Positions 41,732-51,865 of a stretch of 64,000 bases of DNA are shown one piece after another. The position numbers and the translations under genes were made by a program. Location: assembly GCA_009829735.1 (NCBI GenBank), contig CM020618.1:31968894-32032893 (forward strand), written 5' to 3'. Below the pieces are notes generated by a model. The model saw nothing but the letters and a program-made list of their open reading frames with translations, ran no database searches and had not been told where the DNA came from. Positions within the stretch are counted from its first letter, which is position 1; each line of letters opens with the position of its first letter. The DNA is from Pyropia yezoensis. Lineage: Eukaryota > Rhodophyta > Bangiophyceae > Bangiales > Bangiaceae.

Positions 41732-44179
41732 ATGTCCTATCCCCAGGTGCTTGAAGAGGAGGAAGACCTCCTGGTCGGGGAGGAGATGGAGGACGACGCG
41801 CCTGTCGGTCCCGACGCCGCGCGTTACGGGGTGAGCTCGTCTGACGACGACGGGCCTGCGGTGTCCGTCCGTCTGTCGGCCGGAGGACTGTCGTCCGTGT
41901 GCAGCGGCACGACGGTGCCGTCGGCCGGAGGTCAACCCGGCGGTCAACCGCGCGTGGCGGCTTCTACCCCCTCTCTGCCGGCTGCCCGGATGGGGCCTGG
42001 TGCCGGTGCCGGCTCACCGCAGGTACCTCAAGATGGTCCGCCCTGCGGCGGAGGTCGCGACCCGCAGCCGACTCCGGCTGGTCAAGGTGGTCCGGGTGTC
42101 CGGGCGGTGACTCCTCGAGGCGGTCCCGACGTTGACGCGGGTGGTGGTGGCCGTGCGACACCCGGTGCGGCGGGTCAAGACGGTGCGGGTGTCCGCACGG
42201 CCGGGGCTCCGGCTCCGGAGGCTGTCCAAGTGCCTTCCCCTTCCGAGGCGGGGGCTACGCCGACGGGTGGTGCCGGCGCTGGTGCCGTACCTGCGGTGCC
42301 GCGGGCGTCGAGCGGTCAAGACGCTCCTTCTCCCATGGCGGTTGACACCGGGAGTTACTCCGGGCGGGCGCCCGCCCTTCTTCTTCCTCCTCGGCCTCGT
42401 CCATCTCCGACGTCGGCCCCTCTGCCGGTGGTGCGTCCCCCGGCGCCCCCGATTCTTCCTGGTCCTGCCCGGGTTGCCCCGTTGGGTGGCGGCGTCGCCG
42501 TGGCGGCGGGTCAACCCGCCATGTCGGTGTCCGACTTGGTGGCTCGGGTTCGAGGCCTCACGGTGCAAGAGTCGATGGAGTCCGATGGGCGTATGCGGGT
42601 GGACTTCCACCTGGTGCATCCCCGTGGAGAATCCTCCCGGCGCGTCAAGGTGGACCCGTGCTGGGAGCGGGAGTTGGTGCGGCTGGTCAACCAGCCGAAC
42701 GCGGTCCGGGTGGAACACCATTGGATCCTGAGTCAGCCGGACGACCGGCATGCGCAGCTCTGGCGCACCCGGGTGGGACGGGGTGAGGTCTACCTCGACC
42801 CCAACTTCGGGGTCTGCGACTTGATTGCCCCCGCGTTGCCGCGGGAGATTGACTACCCGGCTAGTGCTCGGGGGATTGCGGCGGCGGCGGAGCCGGTTGT
42901 GTTTGGGGAGACGGTGAGCCGTACCGGTCGGTATCCCGACTTTGACTACTACCCGGGGGTACCCCCGTATCTGTCGTTGACGGCTCCCTACCCGCCCATG
43001 GCGGGGTTGAAGTCGGCGTCGAGTTGGCGACGTAACCATGGTGTCATGGCGGATGCGTTCCGCACGGATATAACGTGTGCGTTGCAGACCGGCAACGGTC
43101 GTGCTCCGGTATACACTCCCGTGCGCCCGCCGCTATGGCAGGAGGGGTGGGAACCCGCCCCTGCTTTCCGGTTTGACACCGGCTCCTGCCTCCGATACTT
43201 CGGGAGTGTGTTGGCCTCCCGGCCGGTCCACCCGTTGCAGGGTACCTTCACCCTTGAGGTTACCCTCGGGCAGGCTTCATCCTTCTTGCTGTCCGTCCGC
43301 CGGCAGGGTCGTCTGTTTCATCTTCCGACGGGTGTCCGTCGGCACATCGCGCAGTTGGGCGTGGATCTGATAGCCGCCAAGACCGGGTTGGCCCGGGAGT
43401 TCGAAGCCCTGCTGGCTGTTCACGATGCCGTGAACTGGGCTGGGGTGTTGGCCCTTCCCCCGTACCGGGACCCGCAGGCTGGGGCTTCCCCCTTGCCTCG
43501 TCACTCGTTGCGTGTCCGGCGTACTCAGCCGGGTGAGCCCAATTGCCATGGGTGGGCGTCCACCGAGGCCGTTCCTGACCTGGGTATTCCCATGGTTATC
43601 CATGACCCTCTTCAGGTCCTTGCTCCGTGGTTCGGTAACCCGATGCCTGCGGCGGTTGGCCGTCGTCCCCGAGAGTGGGGCTCTGCGGGTGGGGAGCGTG
43701 AGGTGTCCCGTCGTCGGGCGGAGTACCGCCGTGGTTACGGTGGAGCCCCTTCGGTAGGGTCCTACCGGGCCTCGTATCAGGTGCCACCGGCTCCGGTGGT
43801 AGCCGTGTCGGCTCCTGTGGCTCCTCTGGCTGCGCCAGTGTCACCTCCCGCCCCTGTCCTACATGACGGGGGTCCCCGTCTCTGGTATGAAGGCGTTGAC
43901 GCCCTTGTTACCCGCGCAATGCGTGGGGGTCTCTCTGTTAGCTGGGGGGATATCCCCCCAGGTGCTGCGCTGGTTGGGTCAGCGCGTTGCCTCGGTGGCG
44001 TGTTGGACCGCCTCCAGAAAGCTCTGGAGGACGTGGAGGCTGGCCGCAGCACCCTCGTCCAGCTATGCACCGAGGTAACTCGGGTGGTCGACCGTCGTGA
44101 CATTGCCGACCGGTGGAGCACGGAGGTATACGCGCTTACGCGTGAGTGGCCTCCCTCGGGCAGTGGGTCTACCCACTGA
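41732..44179 (+). CDS. Antisense ORF of element B, 815-residue protein of unknown family
   Basis: Starts at ATG 41732 (A at -3) and ends with TGA. Residues 1-40 are acidic; about 60-265 are Pro/Gly/Ala-rich and probably disordered; about 265-620 are a balanced, globular region (starting near MSVSDLVARVRG, with WRRNHGVMADAF and FDTGSCLRYFGSVLASRP); 640-740 are Arg/Pro-rich; the last 100 residues look helical (DRLQKALEDVEAG). There is no signal peptide or transmembrane segment, so it is not an envelope-type protein. The copy at 54764 has exactly the same length; by eye about 15 synonymous and 10 replacement differences separate them, with no indel or stop. That points to selection on the protein. 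It faces pol tail to tail across 457 bp. No match to gag, pol, env or host families was recognised. Confidence 0.75.
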   Translation: MSYPQVLEEEEDLLVGEEMEDDAPVGPDAARYGVSSSDDDGPAVSVRLSAGGLSSVCSGTTVPSAGGQPGGQPRVAASTPSLPAARMGPGAGAGSPQVPQDGPPCGGGRDPQPTPAGQGGPGVRAVTPRGGPDVDAGGGGRATPGAAGQDGAGVRTAGAPAPEAVQVPSPSEAGATPTGGAGAGAVPAVPRASSGQDAPSPMAVDTGSYSGRAPALLLPPRPRPSPTSAPLPVVRPPAPPILPGPARVAPLGGGVAVAAGQPAMSVSDLVARVRGLTVQESMESDGRMRVDFHLVHPRGESSRRVKVDPCWERELVRLVNQPNAVRVEHHWILSQPDDRHAQLWRTRVGRGEVYLDPNFGVCDLIAPALPREIDYPASARGIAAAAEPVVFGETVSRTGRYPDFDYYPGVPPYLSLTAPYPPMAGLKSASSWRRNHGVMADAFRTDITCALQTGNGRAPVYTPVRPPLWQEGWEPAPAFRFDTGSCLRYFGSVLASRPVHPLQGTFTLEVTLGQASSFLLSVRRQGRLFHLPTGVRRHIAQLGVDLIAAKTGLAREFEALLAVHDAVNWAGVLALPPYRDPQAGASPLPRHSLRVRRTQPGEPNCHGWASTEAVPDLGIPMVIHDPLQVLAPWFGNPMPAAVGRRPREWGSAGGEREVSRRRAEYRRGYGGAPSVGSYRASYQVPPAPVVAVSAPVAPLAAPVSPPAPVLHDGGPRLWYEGVDALVTRAMRGGLSVSWGDIPPGAALVGSARCLGGVLDRLQKALEDVEAGRSTLVQLCTEVTRVVDRRDIADRWSTEVYALTREWPPSGSGSTH

Positions 44180-44636
44180 GGAGTGCTATTTGTTTGTGAG
44201 GGAGAGGGTCCCGGCAACCCTTATGGTAGCCGGGTAGTAGTGAGTATAAACTCATCCCCCGCTGGGGGCATTGCTTGCCTCTGTTTGCTGCCCTGGGGAG
44301 TACCCCTTCTGGCTCAGTGGTGCCTTGCCTCCCGCCCAACTTCTTCCGGTTGGTTCATGCTTGGGGAGGTTATCCTCCCTCACTTTGTGTCTTGGCTTGG
44401 GGAGGTCATCCTCCCGTGGAAGCCCCCTAGTTACTTCGATATTATCGGAGTTAGCCTTTACCTTTAAGTTAACTTATTAAGGTTCAGGTTTTTACTTAGT
44501 TACGTAAGCTTAGCTCTACTTAGTTACCTAAGCTTGGTTCGACTTAGAAACCTAAGTCTGCCGTAACCATGTCACACCCTACTTAGTAGGTATAAGCCTC
44601 ACCCCCCAACAGCCGATGTCGGTGTCGGTTGGGTTG
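44180..44636. other. Convergent intergenic region of element B
   Basis: Lies between the ends of the plus-strand ORF and pol. Near 44330-44420 it has repeated GGGGAGGT(T/C)ATCCTCCC hairpin-type blocks. At 44497-44557 there is a short array of ACTTAG...CTAAG units, each self-complementary. It probably holds the 3' ends or polyadenylation sites of both transcripts. Confidence 0.5.
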
Positions 44637-47600
44637 TTACAGTAGGCGTCGTCGCCTCATGTAAGGCATGAGTAGTTGGCGGGGTATATTTGCCGCCTGT
44701 TCCCAGGTGGGTGAGTCGTATCCGACCCACATAACCTTGACGTACCAGGGTCCTGGTAGGTCCGGGTCGGTGTGTCCGACCACGCTCTCTACTTGGTATG
44801 GAATCCCATCCGGTCCCACCGGGTCATCTGACCGGTGGGTTGTAAGAGCTTCATGTAACAACCCAGCCGGTACCGGCTGAGGCTGTTCCGGCATCGGAGC
44901 AGGTGTGACGTCATTCATGCTGATGCGTTGAATCTCCGTATCGGAGTGTAAGATAACAGAGTGGTCATCTCTGTGGAGGATCTGGTACGGTCCCTTGACC
45001 GGTTGCATAAGCTTGTTCCCTCGGAACTTCTGGTGTCTGATATAGACCCAGTCACCTGTTACCAGGGTTGCGTTGCGCACCCGTAGTCGGGCGTCGAAGT
45101 TCTTCTTGTATCGAAGTTGTGTTCTGTCAAGGGCACCCTTGAGCTTAGGAATCATCCACGATAGCTTGGCCAACCAAGCTAGGTGGATGCGTTCGGCGGG
45201 TCGGCCCTTCGGTGTATCATACCGAGTGCACCTGCCTGGCGGCAGCGTCAGGTTACCGACGCCTAGTGGCATGACCCATTCCAGTGGGGCGATGTTGGTA
45301 CTCCGATGTGGCCTGGCATTGTATGCCAGGGTGAGTACGGACAGAAGCCTGTCCCAAGTGTTCGTGTGCTCGGCCACGTAGCACTGTAGCATCTTGACGA
45401 TGGTGCGGTTGAACCGCTCCACCTGCCCGTTGGACTGCGGGTGGTAGTCGGATGCCCGACGTGGTTCGATACCGAACATGCCCAGGACCTTAGTGCAGAA
45501 TGCCGACGTAAGGTTTGCTCCGTTATCGGAGAGGAGTTGCTTCATGACTCCGTATGCACTGATCCAGTGGTCAACCACTGCGTTCATAATCGTGTATGCC
45601 GTATCATTCGGGATGGCTGCCGCTCGTGACAGCTTGGTGAATCGGTCAGACATGACCAGGATGTACCTGTTCCCTTCTTCCGTTACCGGAAGTGGCCCGA
45701 GTATGTCGATAGCGACTTGCTCGTTGGGCCCATCGGGTGGGAATAGCTTCATGGCAGACGCCTGCCTATGTAGACTCATGCGGTTACGCGCACAGGTGTG
45801 GCATCCCCTTACGTGGTCGACCACGTCGACGGCCATTGCTGGCCAGTAGAAGAACCTTCGCATTGCTGAGAACATACGTGAGCCCCCCGGGTGTCCGGCT
45901 GTAGGGTTCTCATGTTCTCGTTCCATGACGGCTTGCCGTAAGGACACGGGAACCACGACTTGATGTCGTCCATCGGCGGGTGCCCGCCGGTATATGAGTC
46001 CGTCTTCGTTCTCGGAGAAGATCCCGGCCGTACCGGCCAGGAGGTTAGCACGATGACGTCTACAGTCATCGTCGTTGGCCTGTGCCTCGCGGAAGTCCGC
46101 GAGGGTCAATGGGCACGCAAGGTGTGCCATGGTATGGTCAGCCATACCCTGGGTAGCATTACCCACCATGCACACCGGTACTACCGGGATGTCCTCGTCC
46201 ACCGGGCGGGTATCCCCGCTCGGGGTGTCGAGTCGAGACAACGCGTCTCCGAGGTGGTGGGTTGACCCAGCCTTATACACCGTGCGGTAGTCGTGCTCGG
46301 CCATCTTCAGCCTCCATCGGGCTAGCCTCCCATGGCTATCGGAATCCTTGTCACCAAGGTTGAGGAGCCATCGTAGGGGTTCGTGGTCGGACCTCACGAT
46401 GAACCTGGAGCCCTCCAGGTATGGACGGAGCAGTTGCACTGCCCATATAACTCCGAGGCATTCACGCTCGGTGGCACTATAGTTCCGCTCAGCCGGGTTG
46501 AGTGTCCGGCTGAAGTACCCTACCGGACGTAGGTCCGGGATAACGTTATCGGTACCGATCAACGTCTCTCCCTGTAACAGGGTGCATCCCACTTGTGTAT
46601 CACACGCATCGACATCGATGACGAAGGTACCCCGTCTATGCGGTAACGCAAGGACGGGTGGGGCTAGTAGGGCTCGCTTCAGCGACTCGAATGCCTCCTC
46701 TTCGCTAGGCGAAGGGGGTTGGAGTACCTTGGGTAAGGTACTGCTCGTAAGAACCGTTAACGGTTTAGCTATCCGAGCGAAGTCCTTGACGAACCGTCGG
46801 TATACATTGCACATTCCCAGGAAGCTCTTGAGCTGCGTCTGGGTGTTAGGGAACCGGGCATCCCGGAGTGCCCGGGTATTGGCTTCGAGTACCCCTAGTT
46901 TACCAGGGGTTATCTGGTGGCCCAGATATTCGACCGTCTGTTGGAAGAAGGCGCACTTCTTCAGACGCAGGGTTACCCCGGCGTTCCTCAAGAGGGTGAG
47001 TACCTCGTCAACATGTTGTACATGGTCATCCATGTTACGCGAGAAGACGATGACGTCATCGAGGTACACTAGGCAGTTACGCCACTTCACCCCAGACAGT
47101 ATGATGTCGATAGCCCGCTGGAATGTAGCGGGGGCGTTGGACAATCCGAAGGGCATCCTTAGGAACTCGTACACTCCACTGTGACAGACGAATGCCGTCT
47201 TGGGGATATCCTCGTCCGCCACCGGGATCTGCCAGTATCCGGCATTGCAGTCGATGGTGGTAAACACCGTTGCCTCCCCCAGGGAGTCGATGCATTCATC
47301 CATCCTTGGTAAAGGGTATGAGTCCTTCTTGGTAACCAAGTTGAGGCGTCGATAATCGATGCAAAACCGAGGGGTTTGATCCTTCTTCGGCACAATAACG
47401 ACTGGGGCACCCCATTCCGACATCGAAGGTCGGATCACCTTAGCTTCACTCATCCTCTTCACTTCTCCATCAACGATCTCTCGTTGCATAGGTCCCGCTC
47501 GGTGCGGTTGTGAGCGGGCGGGTCGTGCGCCTGGTACCAGGTCTATACGATGTTGGGTTGCCCCAATGGTTCCCAAGGCCCCGCCTGTCCACATAACGTC

Positions 47601-48803
47601 ATGCTTTCTTAGCATCCGTCGTACCCCTTCGGCTACCGAAGGGGGAAGGTGGTCGAGGTCAGCCTCGGCCAGTGCCTTCAAGGCCTCTTGGTCCTTTGGC
47701 GGCAGGTCCGCCGGAGCCGCCGATGGGTTAGGCTTCCCGTCATCGGGTTGCTGTCGCTCGGTGGTCTCGGCGACCGCCAGTACTTCAAGTGGTTCCACTT
47801 GACCTTCCTTATCAGGGGTAAGGATATCTCCTTCGTAGAGTTCGGCAATCCCGAGGATAGTTCCCTTCGGGAGGGTGACTGCCTTACGGCGATAGTTCGC
47901 CATCACTAGGAGGGACGACCCTCCTGCTGGGAGGTCTATGAGACCGTTGGCCATGGTCAACCCATGGCGCTTGTACGTCCGTAGGTTGGACTGGACTCTG
48001 CAGATGCCTGCGAGGTCGCAGTTAACCGGGAGGACTGTCTCTGACAACGGTTCAAAGCGAGTTCGCTTGGCCAACCGAAGTGTCTTCGGCTCGACGCTTG
48101 CGTACACCTCAGCCACGTTAACGTGGCTTCCTTGTAGCGTCAGGTCCCTGACGATAGCCGTGTGTCCTCGCTTCGTCCCGTCGGCTTCTTGAAGCTCGAC
48201 GGTCCTCCGGCCTGGCCGGATTGCATCAACGTGAACGTTGATGAAGGTGCACCCCAGTATGCAGGGCACCGATAGCGTTTCACATACCAGGAAGTCAACT
48301 TCCGTGGTGAGATCCCCGATGGTAACCCGCAGCGACATCGCTGCGGTCGTACGAATGAGTCGACCATTCGCGTCCTTGATGGTGGGTCCCCGAGTCACTC
48401 TGACTCGTGGAAGCCACTTGTCCGGGAGGGTATCCTTCCGGATAAGGTTGGGTCCAGCCCCTGTGTCCAGTACAGGGTAGTACGATCGTGTCGACTGGGG
48501 GTCAACCCCCAGTGTGGCTGATACCTTGAAGTTCTCCAGGGTAAACAACACATGTCCTACACCGATATCCGGTGTAGCTCGGGCATCCTGAACAGGGCCC
48601 TTGTCTGGTTCAACGTGACGGGGCTTCCCGTCCTCTCCTCCCAACCTTGGAGGTTGGTCATCAATCCCCTGACGCCGTGTCGTCGGGGCCGGAAGGTGTA
48701 CCCGGGGGTTGATGCGGCGTCGGCTCAACCGCGCTCTCCGTGGGGCTTTCCCCGCGGTACTCCGGGGTGGCTTGCTTGGGTGACCCCAGCGCCCCCCGGT
48801 CAT
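44637..48803 (-). CDS. pol: Pol polyprotein of element B
   Basis: 1,388 residues from ATG 48803, which lies 8 nt after the gag stop and in the -1 frame relative to gag, so reinitiation or frameshifting could express it. Retropepsin motif LDTGA at 112-116 is normal. Reverse transcriptase spans about 440-630 with YLDD at 580-583. RNase H lies about 725-860 (D730, E781, D806, final D853). Integrase has H964/H971/C1001/C1004 and D1033, D1093, E1129 with DD35E spacing. A GPY module (1271) is followed by a degenerate chromodomain at about 1335-1380 (YQVESVV, then VMWVGYDSPTWE). The region 200-400 between protease and RT is long for the family. All catalytic residues are present, so the enzyme set looks functional. 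Confidence 0.95.
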   Translation of the reverse strand: MTGGRWGHPSKPPRSTAGKAPRRARLSRRRINPRVHLPAPTTRRQGIDDQPPRLGGEDGKPRHVEPDKGPVQDARATPDIGVGHVLFTLENFKVSATLGVDPQSTRSYYPVLDTGAGPNLIRKDTLPDKWLPRVRVTRGPTIKDANGRLIRTTAAMSLRVTIGDLTTEVDFLVCETLSVPCILGCTFINVHVDAIRPGRRTVELQEADGTKRGHTAIVRDLTLQGSHVNVAEVYASVEPKTLRLAKRTRFEPLSETVLPVNCDLAGICRVQSNLRTYKRHGLTMANGLIDLPAGGSSLLVMANYRRKAVTLPKGTILGIAELYEGDILTPDKEGQVEPLEVLAVAETTERQQPDDGKPNPSAAPADLPPKDQEALKALAEADLDHLPPSVAEGVRRMLRKHDVMWTGGALGTIGATQHRIDLVPGARPARSQPHRAGPMQREIVDGEVKRMSEAKVIRPSMSEWGAPVVIVPKKDQTPRFCIDYRRLNLVTKKDSYPLPRMDECIDSLGEATVFTTIDCNAGYWQIPVADEDIPKTAFVCHSGVYEFLRMPFGLSNAPATFQRAIDIILSGVKWRNCLVYLDDVIVFSRNMDDHVQHVDEVLTLLRNAGVTLRLKKCAFFQQTVEYLGHQITPGKLGVLEANTRALRDARFPNTQTQLKSFLGMCNVYRRFVKDFARIAKPLTVLTSSTLPKVLQPPSPSEEEAFESLKRALLAPPVLALPHRRGTFVIDVDACDTQVGCTLLQGETLIGTDNVIPDLRPVGYFSRTLNPAERNYSATERECLGVIWAVQLLRPYLEGSRFIVRSDHEPLRWLLNLGDKDSDSHGRLARWRLKMAEHDYRTVYKAGSTHHLGDALSRLDTPSGDTRPVDEDIPVVPVCMVGNATQGMADHTMAHLACPLTLADFREAQANDDDCRRHRANLLAGTAGIFSENEDGLIYRRAPADGRHQVVVPVSLRQAVMEREHENPTAGHPGGSRMFSAMRRFFYWPAMAVDVVDHVRGCHTCARNRMSLHRQASAMKLFPPDGPNEQVAIDILGPLPVTEEGNRYILVMSDRFTKLSRAAAIPNDTAYTIMNAVVDHWISAYGVMKQLLSDNGANLTSAFCTKVLGMFGIEPRRASDYHPQSNGQVERFNRTIVKMLQCYVAEHTNTWDRLLSVLTLAYNARPHRSTNIAPLEWVMPLGVGNLTLPPGRCTRYDTPKGRPAERIHLAWLAKLSWMIPKLKGALDRTQLRYKKNFDARLRVRNATLVTGDWVYIRHQKFRGNKLMQPVKGPYQILHRDDHSVILHSDTEIQRISMNDVTPAPMPEQPQPVPAGLLHEALTTHRSDDPVGPDGIPYQVESVVGHTDPDLPGPWYVKVMWVGYDSPTWEQAANIPRQLLMPYMRRRRLL

Positions 48804-48811
48804 CCTTCCTC

Positions 48812-50996
48812 TTACTCGTTTCCCGCCCTTGGTAGGGTGCTGTCCGCCGGGACATCCGGCTGAGGAGGTGCCCCCTCGACGGCCAGTACTCCACCTGGAG
48901 CTGGCTGCCTACCCGGTGCGGGTCCGGGTGCTCGGGGGGGATACCCCCCGGTGGATGCCTTGCGTTGCGCCGCTGCCCGCCGAGACTCCTCGGGGATGAG
49001 TGGGCAGGAAGACACCCAGTGCTGGGGATCCCCACACAACATACATCCGGACGTGCCGGTCCCCCCTTGAGGTCGCATCGGGGTAGCCCCGTAGCTACGG
49101 TTGCCTCCCTCGGGCGCCCGAGTGCCTGCTCCCTGGTAGGCCTTGGGTCCTTGGGTCAACCGGAACATGGACTCCCCCAACCGGTTGGGTCGGCCCGCAA
49201 TCTGCGGGGGTGCCTCCGTGCGCACCGCCCATGTTGGCAAGGGTTGGTGAGGGTTACCCGTCACCGGGGAGTACCCCGTAGTCCGCACATACGGGACGCG
49301 CCGTCCCGTTCCTTCGTTGACCTGGAACTGGGTTCCAGCCGGGGCGATGTACGCTACCGTACCATGTTCATCAATCACCGGCGTCGCCGGTAGCAACAGG
49401 TGGCCCTGTTGGTCGACCAGAGGGTCACCCTCACCAATAGGGGTATGTTCGGTCGCCACCAGTACTGGTGCGGCCTTACGTTCCACCTTCTCTTGCCTCG
49501 GTACCGGGGTAAGACTGGGCTTGCCTCCCTCACCCTTGGGCTTCGGGGCCAAGGCACACTCCGGGTGTAGAACCCGGTAGGCGTCCCCTAGGGACTTGCA
49601 CATATGCATCAGTCGACTGAAGTTCGTCCGTGCCGTGTTGGCGCCCCGTGCGGATATCCGCACGTAGTTGGGTACTCCTGCGAACAGGATGGCCCGTAGC
49701 TCCCCTTCTCCGAGGAGCTTCCCCAGCTCGTAGTCGAGCTCTTGGATCCGGCGTCCAAACATCTCCTCATCCTCCCAGGACTGGGCGGTGGCAGTGCGAA
49801 GGGCCCGATAGTGGTCCTCGCACTTGTCCTCACTGAGGTAGCTGCTCAGCAGCTCCTTCAATATCCCACGGTAATCCATGGGGGTGGCCGCGACCCTCAT
49901 TCCCGGCATCGGGGATGCCTGGCGAAGAATGCCTCGCACCCGTTCATCAACAAAGAACGGGAGGATCTCCAGGGCCAGCCCCTCGTTAACGAGCGCCTTG
50001 TCTGCGGCTGCCTTGAAGCTAGTCAAGAAGCCGATGACTGCCAACGGGCGTCCGTTCGGCCCCCCGAACATAGGGACTCCCTTCATAAGGGTCTGCATAG
50101 AGCGGATCGCCCGATGCGACGTATTACGCATCGATTCCGATACGGTGGTAGAGCGGTCCTCCAAACGATAACGTTCCGGAGTAAGAACCGACCGGAAGAC
50201 CTCGTTGACGATCTCCGTGTCAGCGTCCTGGATATCCAGTCGCTTAGCCAGTTGATGAGCGAACTCATCGGACTCCATCCGCTTCAGTAGGCTCGCAGTT
50301 ACCTGCGCGGTCATAGCTTCCACCACTGAAGATGGTACTTCAGGCGTCGGCACCTCGGGAACCCGAGTTGCCGGGCCTCCTTCGTCGTGGGGGTACTGCG
50401 AGAGGGTACCCCCTCCCCCAATAACCGACTCTCCCCCGGCGTACGTATCCGCCGGGTCGTGTCCGCGGAGTCCGCTTCGGGTGCTCCGAGCGTATCGCTC
50501 CGTGTGACTCCGTTCCAACTCTGCCGACGAGTCGGACCCATACCCCATTGTGTCCGGGGGTTGTCCAGGAGTAGCAACCCCGGGATTGACCCTGGTGGAC
50601 TCCGAAAGTAGTCCGGCCGGTTCGAACCGTACCGGTGTGGGAGGAACACGACGGGGTCCCGTCGTGTGCCGTGTTGACATCAACACTGCCATTGCGTCCT
50701 CCGTCCGATCTTGACGAGCGTCGAGTCCGGAAAACCGGGCCTCGATGCGGGCCAATGATGCCATCAGGGAATCCCCCTGGTGAAGGAGGCGGCGGAGTGA
50801 GGTCGGTCGACGACAGTTGAGGCGGGCCCCCGCCTCCTGCCGTCCGAGCCGTGCCAAACGTCGATCCGGCACCGGAAAGCATTGGCGTCTCAATGTTATC
50901 GATCGGGTTCCCGATCCCGGTTCCCGTAGTCACCTCCGGGGTCGGCGTCGACGCCGATCCGTCATCTTGAACGTTTCCCGTCTCTTGGGTAGACAT
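48812..50996 (-). CDS. gag: Gag of element B, with a one-base frame break
   Basis: The protein probably begins at ATG 50996 (MSTQETGN...). That frame is Pro/Thr/Gly-rich and runs to about 50775, where a run of five C on the plus strand separates it from the frame carrying the rest of gag (MASLARIEARF at 50764 onward to the stop at 48812). Removing one base of the run would join the frames. The main part has a capsid-like helical region (about 220-440 residues before the knuckle) and a C-terminal zinc knuckle C-x2-C-x4-H-x4-C (CMLC...H...C) followed by a Pro-rich tail. The break may be a mutation, a homopolymer error or a shift site; a start at 50764 would avoid it. The open frame upstream of 50764 (from 50893) is a spurious extension. 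Confidence 0.8.
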
Positions 50997-51202
50997 GGTC
51001 ACAATCAGTCAACCGACGTATCAATCACCACGAACAAGAGAGCGAGGGGGTAGATTGGGGAGAGTAACAGTAGATCACAGTCACAGGTAAAATCTCAACA
51101 CAATCGATCAGGTCGCAACACCACGAGTACAAGAAAAGGACCGGATCCCTATCCGTGTGCCAGGGCCGAAGACGGCGTCACCACAAGGGTGACGGAAACC
51201 CG
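50997..51202 (-). other. 5' leader of element B
   Basis: Short untranslated leader between primer-binding site and gag. No ORF or recognised structure. Confidence 0.5.
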
Positions 51203-51220
51203 TCCCCTGCTGCTCCACCA
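51203..51220 (-). other. Primer-binding site of element B
   Basis: One base inside the 5' LTR the minus strand reads TGGTGGAGCAGCAGGGGA. TGG is the complement of CCA at a tRNA 3' end. The priming tRNA cannot be named from this alone and differs from that of element A. Confidence 0.55.
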
Positions 51221-51221
51221 A

Positions 51222-51584
51222 TGTAGCACAATAGGAATCCGTCGCGCGTCCACTCTCAGGGAACACTCACCAAGGGGGATCGGCACCAACGTCACCGGGA
51301 GGCCAAGGTTGCTGTCCTTGGAGCGCAAGCTACGGGACCAAGATGGGAGCCCAAATGGGAGGGGTTTGTTGTTCTACCTTGGCCGGCGGTGGATTCGCCA
51401 CCGGCCCCCTCGTTATAAACCCTCGGAGACACTACTAACTACCCTCCACCCCAAGATGCAAGTCCCTCTGGTCATACGTAACTTATAGATACCGTGACCA
51501 GTACGAACTATCAAATTGAAAGTTAAGGGTTAGAAGTAGCCCCCCCAATGTTAGGGTCACAATACGGTCAACCATATTGCTACA
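51222..51584 (-). repeat. 5' LTR of element B
   Basis: 363 bp. TATAAA at 51414-51419 reads on the plus strand within GTTATAAAC; the minus strand, which gag-pol needs, reads GTTTATAAC. Confidence 0.95.
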
Positions 51585-51589
51585 CCGCC
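51585..51589. repeat. Target site duplication of element B (right)
   Basis: CCGCC, identical to the left flank. Confidence 0.85.
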
Positions 51590-51653
51590 CCCCTGCTCCT
51601 CTGGGCCCCCTCCCCCAGCCCCCTTGTCCCCCCCCCTCTTCCCCCCTCCACTT

Positions 51654-51865
51654 CTCTGGCACTGGGGTTCGTCTCCCCCCACGAAGAGGGGGCCGCATCT
51701 GGCCGTGGCCGTGGCGCCGCCACCATACGGGATGGACTGTGGGGTGGACCCCTCCACTACTCCAGCACAGGGGTTCGTCTCCCCCCACGAAGAGGGGGCC
51801 ACAGCTGGCCGTGGCCGTGGCGCCGCCACTATACGGGATGGAATGTGGGGTGGACTGGTGTGAGG
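51654..51865. repeat. Two-copy tandem duplication of about 106 bp
   Basis: Both copies start with GGGGTTCGTCTCCCCCCACG, continue through a CTGGCCGTGGCCGTGGCGC segment and end near GGGGTGGAC. A few substitutions separate them. Confidence 0.75.

Larger units (their letters stand above)
40782..51584 (-). mobile_element. Complete ambisense Ty3/gypsy retrotransposon (element B)
   Basis: 10,803 bp with 363-bp LTRs (TGTAGCA to TGCTACA) and a 5-bp target duplication CCGCC. On the minus strand from the right: LTR, primer-binding site, gag, pol with a C-terminal chromodomain-like segment, then a 3.5-kb 3' region, polypurine tract and LTR. The 3' region holds an 815-residue ORF on the opposite strand, convergent with pol. 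The LTRs differ at 4 positions by eye (about 1.1 percent) and pol is fully open, so the copy is young. Three partial relatives lie at 53288-61065. Confidence 0.93.

Noticed and set aside
42014..43039. 341-codon minus-strand ORF, repeated at 55046 and 59749
   Set aside because: Arg/His-rich shadow of the antisense ORF; less protein-like than the plus frame.
41732..44179. Envelope-like assignment for the antisense ORF
   Set aside because: No signal peptide, no transmembrane segment and opposite orientation to gag-pol.
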